Positions 7,860 to 14,501 of a stretch of 64,000 nt of DNA are shown here, in pieces. This stretch comes from Demequina silvatica (GTDB lineage: Bacteria > Actinomycetota > Actinomycetes > Actinomycetales > Demequinaceae), in NCBI RefSeq assembly GCF_000971215.1, contig NZ_BBMA01000004.1:1-64000 (forward strand). Reading direction: 5' to 3'. The translations under genes and the position numbers were made by a program. The notes under the pieces were generated by a model. That model did no database searches and was not told where the DNA came from. It saw nothing but the letters and a program-made list of their open reading frames with translations. Every line of letters begins with the position of its first letter. Positions within the stretch are counted from its first letter, which is position 1.

Positions 7860-10218
7860 CGGCCGCGCATCGTGCCGCGATCGCCGCCGCGTCCGCGGCG
7901 CGTCCCCCGGCCCACTCCCGGGCGAAGGTGGCGGGGTCGAGTGCGGCCCGGGTCCGTTCGAGCCCGCGGTCGGCGAGCGTGCGCGCGGCGGGGAACGTCG
8001 GATCCACGGCATCGGCGACCGAGACCGCCGCGCCCGCGCCGAACAGCCAGGCGGCGGACCCGGGATCGCCGGCGCGCGCCGCGACAGCGGCGAGCGCGGG
8101 GAGTGCGTAGCCGAGAGTCCAGCTCAACCGACCGGCCAAGGAGACGGCCACGGACTCGCCGAGGAGGGCGGCCGTGGTGCCGTCGTCACCGGTCATCTCG
8201 GTGAGCGTCGCCTGCACGTTGAGGGCGGTCGCGAGGGTGAACGGGTTGCCGAGGTCCCGTGCGCGCGCGACCGCGTCCGTCGCTGCCGCCCCCGCGGACG
8301 CGAGATCCCCCGACGCGAGCGCCAGTTGCGCCCGGGCGATCCGACCATGCGCCTGGACCCACACGTTCCCGGCCTCCCGCGCGCGGTCCTCAGCATCGTC
8401 CAACGCGGTCGCGGCCTCGTCGAGACGCCCCGCGAACACGGCCGCCTGAGCGAGCAGTGTGAGGGTCGCGCACGTGATCGCCGGATCCGAGACGCGACGG
8501 CACGCGGCGGCGGCACGGTCGGACTCCCGCGCCATCGCGGCGCGTTCGCCGGTGAGCAGCAGCAATCCCAAACGCGCAGTGAGGACCCGGCAGCGCGTGG
8601 CGTCCGGCACGCCCCCGCCGATCCGATCGAGCCACTCGAGGCCCTCCCGGGCATGACCCCGGAGCGCCAGGTACGGCCACAGGCGCGCCGCCAGCTCGCC
8701 GGCCTCGTTGTCGCGATCGACCTCGATCAGCCGCAGGAATGCGGCGCGCAGGTTGCCGTGGTCCGCGTCGAGCCGATCGAGCGTCGCGACGAGGTCGGCG
8801 CCCTCGAGGCCGCTCGCGGCGGTGACCCCGAGCGTGAGGTAATAGGCGCAGTGCTCCTCCGCGGCGACGTGCGCGCTCCCCGACGCGTGCAGCCGCGCCA
8901 TCCCGTACTGGCGTACCGGCTCGAGCATCCGGTAGCGGGGCTCACCGTCGGGCGCGTCCACCCGCATCGCCAGCGATTGCTCGACGAGGGCGCCGAGGGC
9001 CTGCCACGTCGCCGTGCCCCACGGGCCGCCGTCCGCGGGCGTCGCGACTGCCTGCATCGCGTCGAGGGAGAAGCCGCCGATGAAGACCGAGAGCCGCTCG
9101 AACAGCGCGATCTCCTCGGGCTCGAGCAGGTCCATGCTCCACTCGAGCACGCGCTCCATCGTCCGGTGCCGGGCGGGGAGATCCTGAGGCGCGCCGCCGA
9201 GCTCGACCCGCCCGAGCATGCCGGACAGGGCCGCCGGGGAGAGCAGCCGCAATCCCGCCGCCGCGAGCTCGAGCGCGAGCGGGATCCCGTCGAGCCGTCG
9301 GGCGATGGCGGCGAGCGCGGCAGCGTCCTCAATGCTGCGGGGCAGGCCGCGGCCCGCGGCGCCCGCACGGTCCACGAGCAGCCGCACGGCGGGCGCGGAC
9401 GCGACCGCGTCGACGGACGCCGTGGCGGGGAGGGCCAGTGGCGGCACCGCGTACTCGAACTCGACGCGGATCCTCAGGGCCGCGCGGCTGGTCGCGACCA
9501 CCACCAGGCCACGGCACCGTGCCACGAGGTCCGCGAGCACGGCCGCGATGCCAGCGACCTGCTCGAGGTTGTCCAGGACCAGCAGCACCGGCGCCCCGCT
9601 GAGGTGGCGCGCCAGCTCGCCCAGCGGGTCCTCGTCCACCAGATCTGGCCGGCCCAGCGCCGCCGCGATGCGGGGGAGCGCGTGCACGGCCTGGCGGACG
9701 GGCGCGAGATCGACGGCGACCGCGCCACCGGGGAACCGGGGCGTCTCGCTCGCGAGGACGTCGAGCGCGAGCCGAGTCTTGCCGATCCCTCCCGGGCCGG
9801 TGAGGGTGACGAGCCGGTGGTGGCCGTCGGACACGAGCGCGCGCAGCTCCGCACTCTCGGACTCACGCCCGATCAGGTCACCGGCGGCCACGAGCGGCGT
9901 GGTGGCGACGGCGGCGGGAGCGGTGGACGGGTCGGTGCTCTCTCCAGCGGAGTGGGGCGTTGGCTCGGGCGCCCCCGCAGCCCTCGCCGGGACGGCGGCG
10001 ACGAGCGCGGCCCGCTCGTCCGCGGTCAGCCCGAGGCCCTCCGCGAGGGCACGCACAGTGTGCGGGTACGGGCGACGGCGTTCGCCCCGCTCGAGCGCGC
10101 CGATCGCCTTCGCGGTGATGCCGGAGCGTTCGGCCAGCTCCTCCTGGGTGAGGGCGCGCGACTCCCGCAGGCGCCGCAGGACGGCGCCGACCCCCTCGGG
10201 CGTGTTTTCGTGCCCCAC
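7825..10218 (-). CDS. XRE-STAND transcriptional regulator (HTH, NB-ARC ATPase, TPR-like)
   Basis: A 797-residue regulator. The N-terminal HTH_XRE (about 8-65, LRESRALTQEELAERSGITAKAIGALERGERRRPYPHTV) is followed by an NB-ARC type ATPase with Walker A GPGGIGKTRL and Walker B VLLVLDNLEQ, then a winged-helix region and a long alpha-helical C-terminus that is probably TPR-like. Proteins of this layout are signal-dependent activators that oligomerise on ATP binding. The start is the GTG at 10218. It is divergent from the membrane-protein operon and convergent with the hemerythrin gene, and matching 11-bp-phased repeats lie upstream of both, which makes it their likely regulator (inference). Confidence 0.87.
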   Translation of the reverse strand: MGHENTPEGVGAVLRRLRESRALTQEELAERSGITAKAIGALERGERRRPYPHTVRALAEGLGLTADERAALVAAVPARAAGAPEPTPHSAGESTDPSTAPAAVATTPLVAAGDLIGRESESAELRALVSDGHHRLVTLTGPGGIGKTRLALDVLASETPRFPGGAVAVDLAPVRQAVHALPRIAAALGRPDLVDEDPLGELARHLSGAPVLLVLDNLEQVAGIAAVLADLVARCRGLVVVATSRAALRIRVEFEYAVPPLALPATASVDAVASAPAVRLLVDRAGAAGRGLPRSIEDAAALAAIARRLDGIPLALELAAAGLRLLSPAALSGMLGRVELGGAPQDLPARHRTMERVLEWSMDLLEPEEIALFERLSVFIGGFSLDAMQAVATPADGGPWGTATWQALGALVEQSLAMRVDAPDGEPRYRMLEPVRQYGMARLHASGSAHVAAEEHCAYYLTLGVTAASGLEGADLVATLDRLDADHGNLRAAFLRLIEVDRDNEAGELAARLWPYLALRGHAREGLEWLDRIGGGVPDATRCRVLTARLGLLLLTGERAAMARESDRAAAACRRVSDPAITCATLTLLAQAAVFAGRLDEAATALDDAEDRAREAGNVWVQAHGRIARAQLALASGDLASAGAAATDAVARARDLGNPFTLATALNVQATLTEMTGDDGTTAALLGESVAVSLAGRLSWTLGYALPALAAVAARAGDPGSAAWLFGAGAAVSVADAVDPTFPAARTLADRGLERTRAALDPATFAREWAGGRAADAAAIAARCAAVTSHAGDARTG

Positions 10219-10265
10219 GTCGGCACGCTAACAGGGCGGACGGCGGGCCGCGACGGTTCCGACCC

Positions 10266-10298
10266 GTGTGGCGGCGGTGTGGGTCCGCTGTGGGTGTG
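10266..10298 (+). promoter_or_regulatory. Three 11-bp-phased direct repeats (nTGTGG) in the divergent promoter region
   Basis: Units start at 10266 (GTGTGG), 10277 (GTGTGG) and 10288 (CTGTGG). The third unit and its flank, CGCTGTGGGTG, is identical to the one at 7121-7131. The array lies 48 bp from the regulator start and 71-103 bp from the membrane-protein ATG, so it could serve both directions. Confidence 0.55.
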
Positions 10299-10368
10299 AT
10301 GGCCGGCCGCTGACGAGAAGGCTGGGACGCGGGCGGCACGGGGCCGTCCATCGAGAAAGGGAACCACC

Positions 10369-10806
10369 ATGTCCGCCGCCTCCATCCCGTCCACCACGGC
10401 CCGGCAAGCATCCGCCGCCACCCGCACCACGTCCTACGGCCGCCACCTGCGCGGCATCCTGCTGGTCGCGTTCACGCTGTCCGCCGGCCACACCGTCTAC
10501 GCCTGGCTCGCGGGCATCGAGGACCCGACCTTCACGGTGACCACGCCGCTCACCTGGGCCTTCTATGCGGTCGCGTTCGGTGTCGCGTGGCTCGCCGGAC
10601 GCCCGGCTCGCTGGGCTCAGGTGACCGTCCTCGGCTACCTCACGGTGCTGCTCGGGATCTCGATCTTCTACTACCCGACCAACTTCGGTCCCGCGCAGCA
10701 GACCACCTTCGGCTGGTTCGAGAACGACGTCTACGTGGGCCTCCTCCTCACCGCCGCCTACCTCGGGGTGCAGCGGCTGCGCGGCGTCACCCTCCGGGGG
10801 GCCTGA
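10369..10806 (+). CDS. Small four-helix membrane protein, unknown function
   Basis: A 145-residue protein with a polar serine/threonine-rich N-terminus and four predicted membrane helices (about 29-48, 62-80, 84-101 and 119-137). The segment FYYPTNFGPAQQTTFGWFENDVYVG forms a long external or internal loop. I do not recognise the family. It follows the phased repeat array and is 53 bp upstream of the SRPBCC gene, probably in one transcript. Confidence 0.72.
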   Translation: MSAASIPSTTARQASAATRTTSYGRHLRGILLVAFTLSAGHTVYAWLAGIEDPTFTVTTPLTWAFYAVAFGVAWLAGRPARWAQVTVLGYLTVLLGISIFYYPTNFGPAQQTTFGWFENDVYVGLLLTAAYLGVQRLRGVTLRGA

Positions 10807-10859
10807 CGTCGGGACCGCCAGCGCTCGCGCGCCGCCCCGCGGAGCGCGACAATCAACTG

Positions 10860-11285
10860 GTGACCCAGAGCGTCGCGATCGACATCGCGGCCCCGCCCGA
10901 CAGGGTGTGGGCGGTGCTGAGCGACGTCGACCATTGGCCGGAGTGGACGCCGACCGTGACGTCGGTGATCCGGTCCGACGACGCCCCGCTCCACGTCGGC
11001 ACCCACGCGAAGGTCGCCCAGCCCAGGCTTGCCGATGCCGACTACGCCGTCACCGAGCTCGATCCCGGCCACTCCTTCACCTGGGTCGCCACGCACCCCG
11101 GCCTCGCCACCACGGCCCGCCACGAGGTCGACCCGCTGCCCGACGGCGGCACGCACGTGACGCTGTCCATCACGCAGAGCGGGCTGCTCGGCCCGCTCAT
11201 GGGCCGCGTCTACCGGGGCCTCACGGACCGGTACCTCCACAACGAGGCGAACGGCCTGAAGGCCAGGTGCGAGGCGGCGGCCTGA
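10860..11285 (+). CDS. SRPBCC-family (START-like) protein
   Basis: A 141-residue polyketide-cyclase-like protein with a helix-grip fold for binding hydrophobic ligands. The opening VAIDIAAPPDRVWAVLSDVDHWPEWTPTVTSV and the later SFTWVATHPGLATTARHEVDP are characteristic. The start is the GTG at 10860; GACAAT 6 nt upstream could be a -10 box and would make the message leaderless, although it may also be read from the preceding gene. The ligand is unknown. Confidence 0.82.
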   Translation: MTQSVAIDIAAPPDRVWAVLSDVDHWPEWTPTVTSVIRSDDAPLHVGTHAKVAQPRLADADYAVTELDPGHSFTWVATHPGLATTARHEVDPLPDGGTHVTLSITQSGLLGPLMGRVYRGLTDRYLHNEANGLKARCEAAA

Positions 11286-11294
11286 GCGAGCGGC

Positions 11295-11501
11295 TCAGCC
11301 CGCGCGGCGCGGAGGCGCCGGTGGCACCTCCTTCGCAGCGATGATCGTGTCGCCCACGATGCGCACGGTCCCGCGCCGGGTCTCGACCACCACCTCCGCC
11401 GCGGACACGCTGACGAGGGTGCCCAGCGCATCGGTCGCCTGACCGTCCGGCAGCAGGTAGCGCACCACCACACGATTCCCGGGCGCAGGAAGCCGGATCA
11501 C
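11295..11501 (-). CDS. Small SH3-like domain protein (Rv0428c N-terminal type)
   Basis: A 68-residue protein, MIRLPAPGNRVVVRYLLPDG..., rich in beta strands. It resembles the SH3-like domain that in other actinobacteria precedes a GNAT acetyltransferase domain (Rv0428c type). Here the GNAT part is absent, so it is either a stand-alone domain or a remnant. It begins 4 nt after the stop of the SDR gene on the same strand and is surely co-transcribed with it. Confidence 0.6.
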   Translation of the reverse strand: MIRLPAPGNRVVVRYLLPDGQATDALGTLVSVSAAEVVVETRRGTVRIVGDTIIAAKEVPPAPPRRAG

Positions 11502-11505
11502 GCCA

Positions 11506-13038
11506 TCACCACTTCGAGGGCGCGTAGTCCTTGAGGAACACCCCGAAGAGGTCCTCGCCGCCCTCGCCGCGCACCACCGGGTCGTACACCCGGGCGGCGC
11601 CGTCGACCAGGTCGAGCGGCGCGTGGAAGCCCTCCTCGGCCAGCCGCACCTTGGTGGGATGCGGGCGCTCGTCGGTGATCCAGCCCGTGTCGACGCTCGT
11701 CATGAGGATGCGGTCCGTCTCGAACATCTCCCGCGCGCTCGTCCGCGTGAGCATGTTGAGCGCCGCCTTCGCCATGTTGGTGTGCGGGTGGCCGGGGCCC
11801 TTGTAGCCGCGCTCGAACACGCCCTCCATCGCGGAGACGTTCACCACGTAGGAGCGACCGGTGGACGATGCGGTGGCCGCCTGAGCGAGCGACGCACGCA
11901 GGCGGTTGATGAGGATGAACGGGGCGGTCGAGTTGCACAGCTGCACCTCGAGCAGCTCGAGCGGTGTGACCTCGCCGACCGCCTGGATCCACGAGTTGGT
12001 GTCGTGGAGGTCGGGCACCAGCCCGCCCGCGTCGATGGCGGTGCCGTCCGCGAGCCTTTCCAGCGACGAGGACCCGGGCGCGAGCGCCAGGTCCGTGAGG
12101 CGCTGCGCCTCGGCGGCTGCGGTGCCGGCGCCCATCTCCTCGAGATGCGCGGAGGCGAGCAGCGGATGCGTCGCCACAGAGGACTCGATGCTGAGCGGGT
12201 GCGCGTCGTTGGTGCGGCCCAGGGTGAGCAGCTGCGGGCCGCGGCCGTCCTCCCACAGGCCGTGCGGGATGGGCACGGACTCGGCGTCGACCAGCGGCGC
12301 GTACGCGCCGGGGGAGCGGCGCACCGTCTGGGCCGCGTTGTTGATGAGGATGTCGAGCGGTCCATGCGCCGCGACCGAGTCCGCGAGTGCGACCACCTGG
12401 GCGGGATCGCGCAGGTCGATCCCCACCACGGTGAGCCGGTGGAGCCACGCGGCGGCGTCGGGCATCGCCGCGAACCGGCGCACGGCGTCGCGAGGGAAGC
12501 GGGTGGTCACCGTGAGGTCGGCACCGTCACGGAGCAGCAGCAGCGCGATGTGCATGCCGATCTTCGCCCGCCCGCCCGTGAGCAGCGCGCGCCGGCCGCG
12601 GAGGTCGGTGCGCGCGTGGCGCTTCGCGTGACCCGTGGCCGCGCACGCGGGGCAGAGCTGGTGGTAGAACGCGTCGACCGTCGTGTACTTCTGCTTGCAG
12701 ATGTAGCAGGGACGCGCCTTGAGATAGGTGCCCGCCGTGGGCGCCGAGGCCCGCGCCTCGAGCGTCAGCCCGCGGGTCTCGTCGTCGATCCTGTCGGAAG
12801 CGCCGGTCGCGGTGGCGGCGACCACGGCCGAGTCCGCCTCGGCGATGGCCGCGCGGCGCTCGCGGCGCCGGCTCTGCTTGACAGCCTTGATCATCGCCGC
12901 GGTCGCGTTGCGCACCGTGGTGAAGTCCGGGTGGTCCTCGTCGACGTCGCTCAGCGACGCCAGCACGCGCAGCGTGGTGGCAAGGTCGTCGGGGTCGATG
13001 ACGTGGCTCGGGGGAGCGTCGGCAGGGGTCTCGGGCAC
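11506..13038 (-). CDS. Short-chain dehydrogenase with N-terminal zinc ribbon
   Basis: A 510-residue protein. The N-terminal 90 residues are charged and helical (VKQSRRRERRAAIAEADSAVV). A zinc ribbon follows, PCYICKQKYTTVDAFYHQLCPAC (about 115-137, two CxxC pairs), then an SDR Rossmann domain: LLTGGRAKIGMHIALLLLRDG cofactor loop, ILINNAAQTVRRS (NNAA motif) and a serine in YVVNVSAMEGVFERGYKGPGHPHTNMAKAALNML, where a tyrosine and lysine complete the catalytic triad. I choose the GTG at 13038 because TAGAAT lies 7 nt upstream, giving a leaderless start; a GTG at 13065 is also open. The zinc ribbon suggests binding to a protein or nucleic acid; the substrate is unknown. Confidence 0.8.
   Translation of the reverse strand: MPETPADAPPSHVIDPDDLATTLRVLASLSDVDEDHPDFTTVRNATAAMIKAVKQSRRRERRAAIAEADSAVVAATATGASDRIDDETRGLTLEARASAPTAGTYLKARPCYICKQKYTTVDAFYHQLCPACAATGHAKRHARTDLRGRRALLTGGRAKIGMHIALLLLRDGADLTVTTRFPRDAVRRFAAMPDAAAWLHRLTVVGIDLRDPAQVVALADSVAAHGPLDILINNAAQTVRRSPGAYAPLVDAESVPIPHGLWEDGRGPQLLTLGRTNDAHPLSIESSVATHPLLASAHLEEMGAGTAAAEAQRLTDLALAPGSSSLERLADGTAIDAGGLVPDLHDTNSWIQAVGEVTPLELLEVQLCNSTAPFILINRLRASLAQAATASSTGRSYVVNVSAMEGVFERGYKGPGHPHTNMAKAALNMLTRTSAREMFETDRILMTSVDTGWITDERPHPTKVRLAEEGFHAPLDLVDGAARVYDPVVRGEGGEDLFGVFLKDYAPSKW
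11863..11872 (+). repeat. GGACGATGCG interspersed motif (in coding DNA)
   Basis: Exact copy antisense to the zinc-ribbon SDR gene, where it encodes part of a small loop (ATASSTG). Confidence 0.8.
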
Positions 13039-13045
13039 TCGCTCG

Positions 13046-13051
13046 ATTCTA
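13046..13051 (-). promoter_or_regulatory. -10 box TAGAAT of a leaderless SDR transcript
   Basis: TAGAAT ends 7 nt before the GTG at 13038 and there is no Shine-Dalgarno sequence. This is the spacing expected when transcription starts at the start codon. Confidence 0.5.
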
Positions 13052-13074
13052 CCGGCGCCCCCCACGGCGCGACG

Positions 13075-13370
13075 TCAGTCCCAGCGCGGCTTGCGCGGGC
13101 GACGGTCGTCGCCGCGGTCGCCGTAGCGTCCGCCCGTGCGTCACCTTGCGAGTCGTGCCGGTCCCCGTGGTGACCGCCACGCGATCCATCGCGCGCGCCC
13201 GGCCCGCCGTCGGGTATGACCTCGATGAGGCGCGTGGAGATCCGGGTGTCGTCGAGTCGTCGTAGCGCGTCGGGTATTCGCATGCGGAGCTTGCCAACGG
13301 CCGCCGAGACTGCAACGGCCTCGTGACCCGCGGCGTCGGCGACGGCCGAAGCCGCCCGACCACGGGGCAA
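13075..13370 (-). pseudogene. Decayed duplicate of the DEAD-box helicase C-terminus
   Basis: Read on the minus strand, this stretch encodes IPDALRRLDDTRISTRLIEVIPDGGPGARDGSRGG, clearly homologous to the helicase segment LPPSALNRLSGTRISGRLIEIKPDGGPGARGGSRGG (encoded at about 14620-14735). After a frameshift it ends in GRYGDRGDDRRPRKPRWD and a stop, as the intact gene does at 14502. Upstream, weaker similarity to the DbpA-like domain continues to about 13370. There is no start and the frame is broken. It is a direct duplicate of the 3' end of the neighbouring gene, displaced by about 1.4 kb. Confidence 0.82.
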
Positions 13371-13452
13371 GGGGAGAGGTGAGCGCGACGCAGCGTGCTG
13401 CGGTGTGGGCCATTGAGAGCTAGCGGTAGGCCATGGGCATGGGGCCGACCCT

Positions 13453-14130
13453 TCACAACGTGACGAAGCCCGGCGCCGCCGTACACTTCATGTGCACCAC
13501 GCTGCACGCAGTCTCGCCGCTGTGGGCGGGCACGATGATGCGTGATCCCAGGTGCTTACCCCCAGGGGTGTACCACCGCACCACAAACGCGAAGCGGTAC
13601 GAACGAGGCAACGTGGGCTGCCGGCTCGGATACGTGGCCCACGCGGGCGAACTCAGGCTGGGTTGGGCCGCCGTCAGCCATCCGCGGTACACCGGACTGA
13701 GCCGATCCGTGACCCAACGGGTGCCATCCCACTGCTGGAGCAGATATCGGATCGCGACGCGCTGCCGTGAGGCCGTCGCCGGGCTCCGCTTCACCGACTG
13801 AAGGCCCATAGTCCCGAAGACGCGATACGTCGCGATGACGTTGAGCTCGATGAGGTTCTGCTCCTCGAACGCGGTGATCATCGGCTTGAATACGCGGGTG
13901 GGCCCAGGGCGTCCGTCACCCGCGCTTTGTGTAGCGTCCGCGGATCCTCCCACCCCAACCATGGCGGCCACGCCGACGATGATGGCGGAGACGATCCCGA
14001 CCGCCTTGGCACGCCGTCCCCGTTGGCAGCCCGGCGGCGCACCCTTCACCGGTGCGATCGCAGCAATCACGCGGACCCCCCTGAGCGACGCGAACGGACT
14101 GCTGGAACCGAGCGTAAGCGCGGTCCGCAT
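13453..14130 (-). CDS. Secreted protein of unknown function
   Basis: A 225-residue protein with a Sec-type signal peptide after a long charged lead (GRRAKAVGIVSAIIVGVAAMVGVGGSADA, cleavage near residue 60). The mature part, about 165 residues, has many tyrosines and tryptophans (RYLLQQWDGTRWVTDRLSPVYRGWL) and two cysteines near the end that could form a disulfide. Its lower GC and richer aromatic content differ from the neighbours. I do not recognise it. The start ATG at 14130 has AGGTGG 7 nt upstream. It sits between the decayed and the intact copy of the helicase 3' end, so it may have arrived by transfer. Confidence 0.65.
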   Translation of the reverse strand: MRTALTLGSSSPFASLRGVRVIAAIAPVKGAPPGCQRGRRAKAVGIVSAIIVGVAAMVGVGGSADATQSAGDGRPGPTRVFKPMITAFEEQNLIELNVIATYRVFGTMGLQSVKRSPATASRQRVAIRYLLQQWDGTRWVTDRLSPVYRGWLTAAQPSLSSPAWATYPSRQPTLPRSYRFAFVVRWYTPGGKHLGSRIIVPAHSGETACSVVHMKCTAAPGFVTL

Positions 14131-14207
14131 CGAACGCCACCTGGAGTCGCCCGCGGTGCCCGCCGGTCGACGCTCGGGGCCGCAGCAGCAACGCGAGGTG
14201 ACGCGGT

Positions 14208-14280
14208 GAGAGTCGTGGTCGTGGGAGCGAGCGGCGACGTGGGTACGGCGCTGCCGCGCGTGCTCGCGAAGGTCGGCGCA
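14208..14280 (+). pseudogene. 5' fragment of an NAD(P)-binding epimerase
   Basis: Starting at a GTG, the plus strand encodes RVVVVGASGDVGTALPRVLAKVGAR, the GxxGxxG nucleotide-binding start of an extended SDR / NAD-dependent epimerase. Similarity stops after about 24 residues and the frame continues into unrelated sequence before a stop. It is a truncated remnant. Confidence 0.6.
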
Positions 14281-14501
14281 CGCGCGCCGTGGTCTCGGTT
14301 GTGGGCTTGCGCGTTTCCTGCCCACGAGCCATGGCTGGATCGACATGGCGGTCGCGACGCCCATGCTGGCCACGAGCCGAGTGACTAACCCGCTCGGGAT
14401 GGGAGCCCGAGATGACGGCCATCGACACCGCGGTGGCGATGCTGACAGCCATCGCACGTCTCAAGGGCGCGTCGAACCCGCCTCTACGACGGAAACGTGC
14501 G
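14281..14501. other. Non-coding junction DNA with a short internal duplication
   Basis: Between the epimerase fragment and the helicase stop I find no credible gene. On the plus strand two related segments occur, about 14340-14372 and 14419-14450, both beginning ATCGACA and containing GCGGT and ATGCTG, encoding IDMAVATPMLA and IDTAVAMLTA. They look like copies of one unidentified ancestor and support the view that this stretch was built by rearrangement. Confidence 0.45.

Noticed and set aside
8382-8394. Near-match AGCATCGTCC to the interspersed motif, with others at 2615, 46699 and 48388
   Set aside because: These differ by one base. I counted only exact matches to keep the estimate conservative.
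7738-10299. 853-codon open frame on the plus strand opposite the XRE-STAND regulator
   Set aside because: Very high GC leaves antisense frames open. The translation is Arg/Gly-rich with no domain, while the minus strand has a complete HTH and NB-ARC ATPase.
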